Positions 1 through 6,823 are shown, numbered from the stretch's first letter. The stretch is DNA of 6,823 nucleotides from JACZSB01 sp965372015 (GCA_965372015.1 CBDVAP010000142.1:1-6823), one strand, 5' to 3'. Numbers and translations: made by a program. Notes: generated by a model from the letters alone, not told the origin.

Positions 1-2
1 CC

Positions 3-1940
3 TCTGAAATGATCGTTACCGTGGCGGCCGGGCAGCTGGCCATCTCCAATGGGGAGCTGCTGGAGACCAGCGAGAATCCCGCCCAGGGCACCGTCACCTA
101 TCACTGGCGCGAAAATGTGCCCCACGTGAGCTACCTGGTGTCGCTGGTGGTGGGCGATTTCGCCGAGGTGCGGGACGAATGGCGCGGCATCCCGGTACTG
201 TACTACGTAGACCCGCGTGATAAGGATAAGGTGGAACGATCCTTTGGCCGCACCACCGATATGATGGAATATTATTCCACCGTGATCGGCATCGATTATC
301 CCTACGAAAAGTACGCCCAAACCACCATTACCGATTTCATGTGGGGCGGCATGGAGAACATCAGCGCCACCACCATGACCAACACTACCCTGCATGACGA
401 GACAGCTCACCTGGACTTTACCAGCGACGGGCTGGTGGCCCACGAACTGGTCCACCAGTGGTGGGGCGACCTGTTGACCACCAAGAACTGGAATCATATA
501 TGGCTCAATGAGGCCTTCGCCACCTATTTCGATGCCCTGTGGGTCGAGCACGATCAGGGCCGGCGAGAATTTCTGATGAAAATGGAGGCCAACAAGGACC
601 GCTATCTTAAAGAAGACCGCGACGACTATCGCCGGCCCATCGTCACCAACCGGTATGAAGATCCGACTGAGATGTTCGACCGCCATACCTACCAAAAGGG
701 CGCGCTGGTCCTGCACATGATCCGTTATCTGCTGGGGGATGATCTATGGTGGCAGGCGATTAAACATTACGCCCGGACCCACGCCGGGCAGGCGGTGGAG
801 ACCAACGACTTCAGGCAGGCTATCGAGGATGCCACCGGCCGGCCCTTGGAGTGGTTCTTCGATCAGTGGATCTACCATGGCGGCCACCCGCAATACGATG
901 TCTCCTGGAAGTGGAACCGCAAACGTTCGGCGGTGGCCCTGACGGTGAAGCAGCCCCAGAAAGTGGACCAGCTGACCCCCCTGTTCCGAATGCCGGTGCA
1001 GGTGGCCGTTACCGGTGAGTCGGGCACGGAGACGTTCAGTATCGAGGTTAACCGGGCGGAAGAGGTTTTCTACCTGGAGATGGCTGTAAAACCGGCGCGG
1101 GTAGCCTTTGATCCCGAGGATTGGGTGCTGAAGGAACTTTCTTTCGACAAGCCCAAAAAGGAGCTGCTCGACCAACTTGCCAATGGGGGTGACGTGGAAC
1201 GGTGCCGGGCGGCGGACTGGCTCAGCAAGTACAACCGGAAAGCGGTAGTGACTGCCTTGGGCGGCGCCTTACGCGACGACCCCTTCCGCGGTGTCCGGGG
1301 ACAGGCGGCTAAAAGTCTGGGTAAAATCAGGACCAAGGCGGCCCGGGATGAGCTGCTGAGGGGCCTGCAAGACCCCGATTCACGGGTACGCCAGAGGGTG
1401 GTAACCGCCCTGGGCGAGTATAAGGGTGACGAGCAGGTGGCGTCGGCCCTGGTGGAGCAGTTCACCAGCGACGCCAGCTACTACGTGCGGGCCAATGTGG
1501 TGACCGCCCTTGCTAACATGCGCAGCAAGCGCGCCGGGGAGATCATCGAGGCCGCCCTGAAGACCGACTCCTTCAAGGAGATAATCCGCGATAGCGCCAT
1601 GACAGCTCTGGCAAAATTGAAGGATCCCGCCGGTATCGATCGCGCGATGGAATGGGCGCAGTATGGCCGGCCGGTACCGGTGCGTCGGCGGGCCATCCGC
1701 ACACTGGGGAAACTGGGACGGTTAGCCCCGCGGCGAAACGACCAGGTCCGGGACTTGCTGGTGGGCTACCTGCAGGATCCCCACTTCCGGGCCCGTATGG
1801 AGGCTATGAAAGCGCTGGGGGATCTTGGTGATGATCAGGCCATTGCGGACCTGGAAGCGGCTATCGAGCGGGAGTATCTGTTCAGGAGCAAAGACGCCGG
1901 GCGGGACGCTATCGCCAAACTGTGCCGGAAGTGCGATTAG
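3..1940 (+). CDS. M1 family zinc aminopeptidase with C-terminal HEAT repeats (5' partial)
   Basis: Likely metallo-aminopeptidase that removes N-terminal residues from peptides. The frame is open to the window edge (Ser-Glu codons precede the ATG at 9), and the first residues already match the interior of an M1 N-terminal domain, so the true start and any signal peptide lie upstream. Counting from the ATG at 9, I see the exopeptidase motif GGMEN (113-117), the zinc site HELVH (145-149) with the third ligand Glu168 in NEAF, giving HEXXH-X18-E, and the expected catalytic Tyr228 in HTYQKGA. A short beta-rich segment (about 295-375) follows. From about 390 to 640 come roughly seven degenerate alpha-helical HEAT-like repeats (for example VRGQAAKSLGKI, VRQRVVTALGEY, VRANVVTALANM), in place of the long ERAP1-type C-terminal domain. 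All catalytic residues are present, so it should be active. Cellular location cannot be judged without the N-terminus. It is separated by 74 bases from the next gene and may be its own unit. Confidence 0.95.
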   Translation, partial: SEMIVTVAAGQLAISNGELLETSENPAQGTVTYHWRENVPHVSYLVSLVVGDFAEVRDEWRGIPVLYYVDPRDKDKVERSFGRTTDMMEYYSTVIGIDYPYEKYAQTTITDFMWGGMENISATTMTNTTLHDETAHLDFTSDGLVAHELVHQWWGDLLTTKNWNHIWLNEAFATYFDALWVEHDQGRREFLMKMEANKDRYLKEDRDDYRRPIVTNRYEDPTEMFDRHTYQKGALVLHMIRYLLGDDLWWQAIKHYARTHAGQAVETNDFRQAIEDATGRPLEWFFDQWIYHGGHPQYDVSWKWNRKRSAVALTVKQPQKVDQLTPLFRMPVQVAVTGESGTETFSIEVNRAEEVFYLEMAVKPARVAFDPEDWVLKELSFDKPKKELLDQLANGGDVERCRAADWLSKYNRKAVVTALGGALRDDPFRGVRGQAAKSLGKIRTKAARDELLRGLQDPDSRVRQRVVTALGEYKGDEQVASALVEQFTSDASYYVRANVVTALANMRSKRAGEIIEAALKTDSFKEIIRDSAMTALAKLKDPAGIDRAMEWAQYGRPVPVRRRAIRTLGKLGRLAPRRNDQVRDLLVGYLQDPHFRARMEAMKALGDLGDDQAIADLEAAIEREYLFRSKDAGRDAIAKLCRKCD

Positions 1941-1991
1941 GGCCGGTGGCAATAGCCTTTCAGATAACTTCGTCCGAGGCTAAATACACCA

Positions 1992-2000
1992 TTATATAAC
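1992..2000 (+). promoter_or_regulatory. Possible -10-like AT-rich element before the PAP2-like gene
   Basis: The 74-base gap after the aminopeptidase has an AT-rich patch in otherwise GC-rich DNA, including TATAAC at 1995-2000, which resembles a sigma-70 -10 box. No good -35 hexamer lies 16-18 bases upstream (the region reads GTCCGA), and no Bacteroidetes-type -33 TTTG is evident. Transcription from here would give a very short leader of about 8 bases before the ATG at 2015. This is the only plausible promoter position I see for the downstream cluster, but the evidence is weak. Confidence 0.25.
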
Positions 2001-2014
2001 ACGCGCAGGCAGAT

Positions 2015-2962
2015 ATGGGGGATCAGCAAGCTACCAACAGCACTCCGGCGCGCTGCCACTTCGACCGGCTGCTGATCGCCTACCTGCTACTCACTTTCGC
2101 CGTCTGCTTCGTCGGGTCCTACTTCGGCCCGCTTTACCTGCTGATGTCCCTGATGCACCTGGTGCTGGTCTTCCTGGTTCTGCGCCTGTCCGTCATGGAC
2201 GCGGAAAAGCCCTATATCGCGGTCGTTCGGTGGTTCTATCCACTCCTGTTTCTGGCGCCTCTGTACTACGAGATCGATTTTCTGGCGTGGTTGTTCCACC
2301 GAGGGGAGTTTTACGACCACCTGGTTCTGGCCGCCGAGGGGTGGCTGTTCGGTGGCCCGCCCCATAGATACCTGGCCGACATTTTTCCCGGTCCCTTCTG
2401 GCGGGAACTGTTCCACCTGCTGTACCTCGGTTCCTACCTGCTCCTGGCAGGGGGCCTGATCCTGGCCTGGTGGCGAGGCAGGGCGTGGACGGGCCGAGGG
2501 ACTGCGCTCGCCTATCCGCGCTACGCCTTCATCCTGCTGGGGGGGTTCTGCTCGTACCTGATAATTTTCATCCTGTTCCCGGTGGAGGGTCCCCTGGACG
2601 ACCGTTTCCTGCGGTTTCACGGGCAGGGCCTGATCGGGCCACTGATCGATTTCCTTCACCGGGTGAGCTCCAGTCGCGGTGGCGCCCTGCCCAGCTTCGA
2701 GGTGGGTGGACTGGTGATCACCTACCTGTTATGGCGTCCCCGCAAGCCGGCCCTCCGCTTTGGGCTGATAACCCTGATCCTGGCCATTACCGTGTCCACT
2801 ATTTACGGCGCCTTCCACTACGCCTTAGGCGCGGTGGCGGGGCTGATAACCGGCGTGTTGTTTTACCTGCTGTGGGACCGGCTCTACCGGCGCTTGAAGC
2901 CGGAGCAGTGGAAAACAGATAGGGCCGGCGGCGCCCTGTCCCCGGAACCTCCTCGATCGTGA
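2015..2962 (+). CDS. PAP2-like (inositolphosphotransferase-type) polytopic membrane protein, catalytic motifs apparently substituted
   Basis: A 315-residue integral membrane protein with about seven hydrophobic segments (approximately 19-40, 41-58, 68-87, 131-153, 170-190, 228-240, and a long stretch 249-287 that should hold two). The order of motifs resembles PAP2_3/inositol phosphorylceramide synthase-like proteins, which move or hydrolyse lipid phosphates: FPVEGPL (188-194) where these have a P-P/G-P-R motif, ALPSFEV (224-230) where they have PSxHV, and FHYALGAVAG (267-276) where they have HYxxDxxAG. Only His268 is kept; the expected Arg, His and Asp are Leu194, Glu229 and Gly272. It may therefore be a non-catalytic relative or a divergent enzyme. 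The ATG at 2015 is the only usual start after the in-frame stop at 1997-1999; the Shine-Dalgarno is weak. Its stop overlaps the recG start by 4 bases, which suggests translational coupling. The membrane-protein call is firm; the family assignment is moderate. Confidence 0.75.
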   Translation: MGDQQATNSTPARCHFDRLLIAYLLLTFAVCFVGSYFGPLYLLMSLMHLVLVFLVLRLSVMDAEKPYIAVVRWFYPLLFLAPLYYEIDFLAWLFHRGEFYDHLVLAAEGWLFGGPPHRYLADIFPGPFWRELFHLLYLGSYLLLAGGLILAWWRGRAWTGRGTALAYPRYAFILLGGFCSYLIIFILFPVEGPLDDRFLRFHGQGLIGPLIDFLHRVSSSRGGALPSFEVGGLVITYLLWRPRKPALRFGLITLILAITVSTIYGAFHYALGAVAGLITGVLFYLLWDRLYRRLKPEQWKTDRAGGALSPEPPRS

Positions 2963-5052
2963 GCTCCGCCGATTTCAAGCTAGGCCTGGACCAGCCGGTA
3001 CAGTATGTCAAGGGTATCGGTCCGGTGCGAGCCACAGCCCTGGCTGAGGTAGGCGTGCACCAGGTGGGAGACCTGCTATACCATTTCCCCCGCCGTTACT
3101 TGGACCGGCGCAACGTAGTCCTGATCCGGGACCTGAAGGTTGGTGAGCAAGCCACCATCATTGGGCAGGTGACTGGCCGCGGTATGCGCCGCTCCAAACG
3201 CCGCCCGCTCTTCCAAGTGACCATTTCAGATGGCACGGGCACCCTGCCCTGTCTCTGGTTCCGCCACAGCGAGTGGATTCGCGGGCGGTTTGAAGTGGGG
3301 GATCGGGTAGCGGTCCATGGCAAGGTGGAGTTCTACCGCAAACCGCAGATGATCCACCCCGATTTCGATCTGCTGGACCAGGCCGAAGACCCGCTCAACA
3401 CCGGTCGGATCATCCCCTTGTATCCCGGTACTGCTGCCCTGAAGGCCACCGGGCTGGACAGCCGCCGCTTTCGGCGGGTGATACGCTCCTGCTGGGAGCG
3501 CCTGGTCCCGGTAGCGGATCATTTCTCCGCTGAATTCCGCCGTGAATACAACCTGTCCGACCTGACCCAAGCCTTAAGGAGTATCCATGACCCGGTGGAC
3601 GAAGCAGCCCTGGACAGGGCCCGCTTCCGGCTCAAGTTCGACGAACATTTTTTCCTGCAGCTGCTCATGGCTTTGCGCCGGCGTTCGCTGGAGGAACTGC
3701 CGGGCCGCAAGTTCCCCGATAGAGGCGAGATCACCGAGGGCATCTATCGCAGCCTGCCCTTTCAGCTGACTGCGGCCCAGATCAGGGTCATGCGTGAGAT
3801 CAGGGCCGACTTGCAGTCGGGGAAAATGATGAATCGTTTGTTGCAGGGGGACGTGGGCAGCGGCAAGACGGTCCTGGCCCTGCTCACGGCGGCCATTGTG
3901 GCCCGGGAAAAGTGCCAGGTGGCAATCATGGCTCCCACCGAGATCCTGGCCGAGCAACATTACCGGGCCTTCAAGGCTCTCAGCGCCGGGGTGGACCTGC
4001 CGCTGGCCCTGCTCACCGGCGGCACTCCCAAGGAGCGGCGCGCGGAGATCCTCCAAGGCCTGAAAGCCGGCAATCTGCCGTTGGTGATAGGCACTCACGC
4101 CTTGATCCAGGAAGATGTGGTATTCAAGCAATTGGCCCTGATCGTCGTCGATGAGCAGCACCGTTTCGGAGTGTTGCAGCGCGGCCGTCTACAGGAAAAG
4201 GGCTATTACCCCCACGTCCTGGCCATGACCGCCACCCCCATTCCGCGGACACTGGCCATCACCTACCACGGGGACATGGACGTCTCCCTACTGGATGAGA
4301 TTCCCGCCAACCGGGGCAAGATCACCACCCGGGTACTGGAGCCGGAGCAGCTTGAGGGGGCCTATAAGTTGATACGTCGCGAAATGGAGCAGGGGCACCA
4401 GTGTTTTGTGGTCTACCCGCTGATCAGTGAGTCGGAGACGGGGGACCTAAAAACCGCGGAGGACGGCTATCTGCTCCTGTCGCGTGAAGTATTCCCCGAG
4501 TTTGATGTGGGCTATCTCCACGGCCGGATGAAAAGCGCCGACAAGGAGGCCGTGATGGACGCCTTCCAGAGCGGGAAGCTGCAGCTACTGGTATCCACCA
4601 CCGTGATCGAGGTGGGCATTGATGTGCCCAAAGCCACGGTGATGCTGGTTGAGAACGCCGAGCGCTTTGGCCTTACCCAGATTCACCAGCTACGGGGACG
4701 TATCGGGCGCGGGGTACTGCCCGGGCATTGCCTGCTATTGCGCCGGGGTGGCGCCGAGGAGACGACCGCCCGGCTGGCCATACTGGAGCGAACGTCCAAC
4801 GGGTTTGAAATCGCCGACGAAGACCTTAAATTGCGCGGCCCCGGGGAGCTGTTTGGCGCCCGCCAGCACGGTTACATAAAATTCCGTTTGGCTAACTTGA
4901 CCGATGACGGCCCCATAATCCGCCTGGCGCGACAAGCTGCGTTCGATGTGGTGCGCGGCGACCCGAACCTGAGCCGGGGGGAACATCAAGCGTTCAAACA
5001 AGTTTTCATGCATAAATATCAGCCCCAACTGGACTTCATCAACCTGCACTAG
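2959..5052 (+). CDS. recG: ATP-dependent DNA helicase RecG
   Basis: Superfamily 2 double-stranded DNA translocase that remodels stalled replication forks and Holliday junctions in the cytoplasm. At 697 residues it is close to the usual length (about 690). Visible in order: a wedge/OB-fold domain (about 60-140, with QVTISDGTGTLPCLWF), Walker A GDVGSGKT (297-304), motif Ia MAPTEILAEQH (324-334), the DEQH box followed by RFGV (398-405), motif III TATPIPRT (424-431), motif V around STTVIEVGIDVPKAT (546-560), motif VI QLRGRIGRG (577-585), and the RecG-specific C-terminal region with GFEIADEDLKLRGPGELFG (615-633). Every key motif is intact. The start is GTG at 2959, the only usual start codon between the in-frame stop at 2920-2922 and the conserved N-terminal region (VKGIGPVRATAL). 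GTGA is shared with the stop of the upstream membrane-protein gene, so translation is probably coupled to it. The methyltransferase gene follows after 14 bases. Confidence 0.98.
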   Translation: MSSADFKLGLDQPVQYVKGIGPVRATALAEVGVHQVGDLLYHFPRRYLDRRNVVLIRDLKVGEQATIIGQVTGRGMRRSKRRPLFQVTISDGTGTLPCLWFRHSEWIRGRFEVGDRVAVHGKVEFYRKPQMIHPDFDLLDQAEDPLNTGRIIPLYPGTAALKATGLDSRRFRRVIRSCWERLVPVADHFSAEFRREYNLSDLTQALRSIHDPVDEAALDRARFRLKFDEHFFLQLLMALRRRSLEELPGRKFPDRGEITEGIYRSLPFQLTAAQIRVMREIRADLQSGKMMNRLLQGDVGSGKTVLALLTAAIVAREKCQVAIMAPTEILAEQHYRAFKALSAGVDLPLALLTGGTPKERRAEILQGLKAGNLPLVIGTHALIQEDVVFKQLALIVVDEQHRFGVLQRGRLQEKGYYPHVLAMTATPIPRTLAITYHGDMDVSLLDEIPANRGKITTRVLEPEQLEGAYKLIRREMEQGHQCFVVYPLISESETGDLKTAEDGYLLLSREVFPEFDVGYLHGRMKSADKEAVMDAFQSGKLQLLVSTTVIEVGIDVPKATVMLVENAERFGLTQIHQLRGRIGRGVLPGHCLLLRRGGAEETTARLAILERTSNGFEIADEDLKLRGPGELFGARQHGYIKFRLANLTDDGPIIRLARQAAFDVVRGDPNLSRGEHQAFKQVFMHKYQPQLDFINLH

Positions 5053-5066
5053 GCCGGTATTCTCCC

Positions 5067-5960
5067 ATGCCAACCTTCAACGAATGCCCAGTCTGTGGTG
5101 GAAGCGAATTGCGGCCGGTATTCGCGGTCCGGGATCACCTGGTGACCGGTGAGGTTTTCAACCTGGTGGGCTGTCAAAGCTGTGAGACCCGGCTGATCAG
5201 CCCGGCCCCGGATGAGACCGAGATGCAGCTTTACTACCGGTCCAAGGAATATATTTCACATTCCGATACCCGGCGGGGCTTGATCAATATAGCTTACGGA
5301 TTGGCGCGGCCGATCATGCTGTGGCGCAAACGCCGCCTGGTCGAGCGGTTGTCCGGCCTGGGAGCTGGACGGCTCCTTGACGTTGGCTGTGGTACGGGGG
5401 CCTTCCTAAATACGATGCGAGGCAGCGGCTGGGAGGTGGCCGGCATGGATTCCAGCGAAACGGCCCGTGAGGCGGTGCGACGCCACACCGGCCTGGAGGC
5501 CTTTACCGATGATGAATTTTTCAAGCAAGAGATGAAACTGTTTGACGTAATCACCCTTTGGCACGTACTGGAACATCTGCACCGGCTGGAAAGCTATTTG
5601 AACCGGATTAAGGAGTTATTGAAGCCCGGAGGAACTTTGTTTATCGCCGTACCCAATTATGATTCCCTGGACGGGGACGCTTACCAGTCGATGTGGGCGG
5701 CCTACGATGCTCCCCGGCACCTGTATCATTTCACCCCCCGGTCAATGGCCCGGCTGACGGAGCGCTTCACCTTTAAGATCACCGACCGGGTCCGGTTGCC
5801 GCTGGATTCGTTCTATGTAGCCCTGCTGAGTGAGAGAAACCTCCATGGCCAGGGCCGCTACTTCCGCGGCCTGTGGTTGGGCTTAAAGTCGTACCTTCAG
5901 GCGCTGAAACGGCCGGACCGAAGCAGCTCACTGATCTACGTTTGCCAGGCTGACGGATAG
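5067..5960 (+). CDS. Class I SAM-dependent methyltransferase with N-terminal Cys4 (zinc-ribbon-like) motif
   Basis: A 297-residue predicted methyltransferase of the Methyltransf_23 type; the substrate is unknown. The N-terminus has paired cysteines, C7-P-V-C10 and C36-Q-S-C39, which probably bind zinc. The Rossmann core has motif I LLDVGCGTGAFL (103-114) for binding S-adenosylmethionine, the acidic residue Asp128 at the end of strand 2 (GMDSS), WHVLEHL (165-171) and LKPGG (185-189) followed by LFIAVPN. The segment PRHLYHFTP (216-224) is typical of this subgroup. The arrangement resembles methyltransferases often found among sugar or cell-surface polymer genes in Bacteroidetes-like bacteria, but no glycan cluster is visible here beyond the downstream DUF2723 gene. 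The ATG at 5067 places the first CxxC seven residues in, as is usual for the family. There is no strong Shine-Dalgarno. The gene starts 14 bases after recG and probably shares its transcript. Confidence 0.92.
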   Translation: MPTFNECPVCGGSELRPVFAVRDHLVTGEVFNLVGCQSCETRLISPAPDETEMQLYYRSKEYISHSDTRRGLINIAYGLARPIMLWRKRRLVERLSGLGAGRLLDVGCGTGAFLNTMRGSGWEVAGMDSSETAREAVRRHTGLEAFTDDEFFKQEMKLFDVITLWHVLEHLHRLESYLNRIKELLKPGGTLFIAVPNYDSLDGDAYQSMWAAYDAPRHLYHFTPRSMARLTERFTFKITDRVRLPLDSFYVALLSERNLHGQGRYFRGLWLGLKSYLQALKRPDRSSSLIYVCQADG

Positions 5961-6012
5961 GTGCTGCCGGTGTTAATTTGGAGCCCTGAACCGGACTAAC
6001 AGCGGGATTCAA

Positions 6013-6016
6013 GAGG
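6013..6016 (+). promoter_or_regulatory. Ribosome binding site of the DUF1844 gene
   Basis: GAGG, within AAGAGGAAAA, sits 5 bases before the ATG at 6022. It is the clearest Shine-Dalgarno match in the window; the other starts have weak or no match. It fixes the start of the DUF1844 gene and, through the TAATG overlap, may also serve the DUF2723 gene behind it. Confidence 0.7.
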
Positions 6017-6021
6017 AAAAA

Positions 6022-6420
6022 ATGTCTAAAGACCAGCCCACACCGGAGGAGCAGTTGTTTCTGCAGCTGGTATCCTCACTGGCCACCGGCACCTGGATTG
6101 CTATGGGCAAACTGGCCAACCCGGCCACCGGTAAGGTCGAGCGGAACCTGGAGCAGGCCGCTTATTCCCTGGACACCCTGGACATGCTGGCTAAACGCAT
6201 GACGGGCAACCTGGCTGATTGGGAAGAGTCATACCTCTCCCAGGTCTTGGTCGACCTTAAAATGAATTACTTGGAAGAGCAGCAAAAGGGTGAGCCGGAG
6301 CCGGCTGCCGATGTTGCGGACCAGGGGCCGGCTGATGAGACGGGTGAGGAACAGGCCACAGAAGGTCGCGGGACCGATGATTCGGAAGCGGCCGATACCA
6401 AAGAGGAAACCGAAGCGTAA
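6022..6420 (+). CDS. DUF1844 domain-containing protein with acidic C-terminal tail
   Basis: A small 132-residue protein of unknown function. Residues about 10-86 match the DUF1844 pattern as I know it: LFLQLVSSLATGTWIAMGK (12-30), the NPATGKVERNLEQA turn (33-46), LDTLDMLAKRMTGNL (50-64) and a final helix to MNYLEEQ (81-87). This predicts a compact all-helical domain. Residues 91-132 are a low-complexity, probably disordered tail with 16 Asp/Glu among 42 residues and only two basic residues. There is no signal peptide or membrane segment, so it is likely cytoplasmic. A good Shine-Dalgarno precedes the ATG. It lies 61 bases after the methyltransferase gene, and its TAA overlaps the ATG of the DUF2723 gene by one base, so the two are probably co-translated and may work together. 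The domain call is confident; the function is not known. Confidence 0.9.
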   Translation: MSKDQPTPEEQLFLQLVSSLATGTWIAMGKLANPATGKVERNLEQAAYSLDTLDMLAKRMTGNLADWEESYLSQVLVDLKMNYLEEQQKGEPEPAADVADQGPADETGEEQATEGRGTDDSEAADTKEETEA

Positions 6421-6823
6421 TGGACAATAACTATGCCCGCATTAACCGCTGGTTGGCGGGATCGATTTTCCTGCTCTCCCTGGTACTGTATCTCAAAACC
6501 ATGGCTCCCACGGTCTCCTTCTGGGATTGCGGAGAGTTCATCGCCACATCCTATATCCTCGGCATCACCCATCCCCCCGGTAGTCCCCTGTTTCTGCTCA
6601 TGGGCCGGCTGTTCTCCATGTTCCCGACTTTCGCCGACATCGGCGCCCGGGTCACCCTGATCTCCCCATTGGTCAGTGCCCTGGCGGTGATGTTTCTTTA
6701 CCTCAGCGTGGTGCACCTGGTACGCAAGATGCGGGGCGCTTTCCAAACCCCCGTGGACGTCATGATTGCATACGGCTCGGCCGCCAAAGCAGCCCTGACC
6801 TTCATGGTCACCGACAGCCACTG
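6420..6823 (+). CDS. DUF2723 multi-pass membrane protein, GT-C-like (3' partial)
   Basis: The N-terminal 134 residues of a large membrane protein that continues past the window; no stop occurs in frame. The ATG at 6420 overlaps the DUF1844 stop in TAATG. A first membrane helix (about 11-27) leads into the loop KTMAPTVSFWDCGEFIATSY (26-45) and HPPGSPLFLLMGRLFS (51-66), the signature of DUF2723 proteins. A second hydrophobic stretch spans about 79-100, and the fragment ends ALTFMVTDSH with a split TG codon; a Trp there would fit the family's S-x-W pattern. DUF2723 is related to eukaryotic TMEM260 and has a predicted GT-C fold, which suggests transfer of a sugar from a lipid-linked donor at the outer membrane face of the cytoplasmic membrane; Asp36 and Glu39 in the first loop would be candidate catalytic residues. 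The bacterial substrate is unknown. Full members are usually many hundreds of residues long, so only a small part is seen. Confidence 0.9.
   Translation, partial: MDNNYARINRWLAGSIFLLSLVLYLKTMAPTVSFWDCGEFIATSYILGITHPPGSPLFLLMGRLFSMFPTFADIGARVTLISPLVSALAVMFLYLSVVHLVRKMRGAFQTPVDVMIAYGSAAKAALTFMVTDSH

Noticed and set aside
1665..1680. Perfect palindromes GGCCGGCC and CCGGTACCGG
   Set aside because: They lie inside the HEAT-repeat coding region, are short and are expected by chance in GC-rich DNA; no sign of an operator.
1947..1982. Possible terminator hairpins after the aminopeptidase gene (GGC-AATA-GCC-TTT, or TAGCC paired with GGCTA)
   Set aside because: The stems are only 3 and 5 base pairs, the second has a loop of about 20 bases, and there is no proper T tract.
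2087..2659. 190-codon open frame on the - strand, antisense to the PAP2-like gene
   Set aside because: Gln/Glu-rich composition with no recognisable motif, fully opposite a hydrophobic coding frame. Leu codons read in reverse give Gln, so this is an expected shadow.
3574..4161. 195-codon open frame on the - strand inside recG
   Set aside because: It lies entirely opposite conserved RecG helicase motifs and shows no family pattern of its own; a GC-rich shadow frame.
5961..6021. Possible promoter before the DUF1844 gene (TTTGGA at 5977-5982)
   Set aside because: No -10-like hexamer occurs at suitable spacing; the sequence there reads CAGCGG.
6433..6660. 75-codon + strand frame overlapping the DUF2723 start
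   Set aside because: Ser/Pro-rich translation without a domain; the overlapping frame from 6420 carries the clear DUF2723 signature.
6267..6821. 184-codon open frame on the - strand near the right edge
   Set aside because: It spans the DUF1844 tail and the DUF2723 start, both well supported on the + strand, and its own translation has no recognisable domain.

Overview
The window is a densely packed stretch of bacterial chromosome, with six genes all on the + strand and no mobile element, RNA gene or CRISPR array that I could find. It is GC-rich by eye. The set of families (an M1 aminopeptidase with a HEAT-repeat tail, a DUF1844 protein next to a DUF2723 membrane protein, and a methyltransferase with an N-terminal Cys4 cluster) suggests the FCB supergroup or a neighbouring uncultured phylum such as Marinimicrobia/Neomarinimicrobiota, KSB1 or Zixibacteria. 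That placement rests on family recognition only. Most starts lack a clear Shine-Dalgarno sequence; the DUF1844 gene is the exception.

Layout: (1) 3-1940, the C-terminal part of an M1 zinc aminopeptidase whose N-terminus lies before the window; (2) a 74-base gap with an AT-rich, promoter-like patch; (3) 2015-2962, a polytopic membrane protein with a PAP2/inositolphosphotransferase-like layout in which the expected catalytic residues appear substituted; (4) 2959-5052, recG, starting at a GTG that overlaps the previous stop; (5) 5067-5960, a SAM-dependent methyltransferase with a probable zinc-binding N-terminus; (6) a 61-base gap, then 6022-6420, a DUF1844 protein with an acidic tail; (7) 6420-6823, the start of a DUF2723 multi-pass membrane protein that overlaps the DUF1844 stop by one base and runs off the window.

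The tight spacing (4-base overlap, 14-base gap, 61-base gap, 1-base overlap) suggests that genes 2-6 could be one transcription unit, perhaps started in the gap after the aminopeptidase. The functions do not form one obvious pathway: recG is a housekeeping DNA-repair gene, while its neighbours are envelope-associated or uncharacterised. The most unusual points are the apparently active-site-depleted PAP2-like protein coupled to recG, and the coupled DUF1844-DUF2723 pair. I see no convincing new defence, mobile or RNA-based system.
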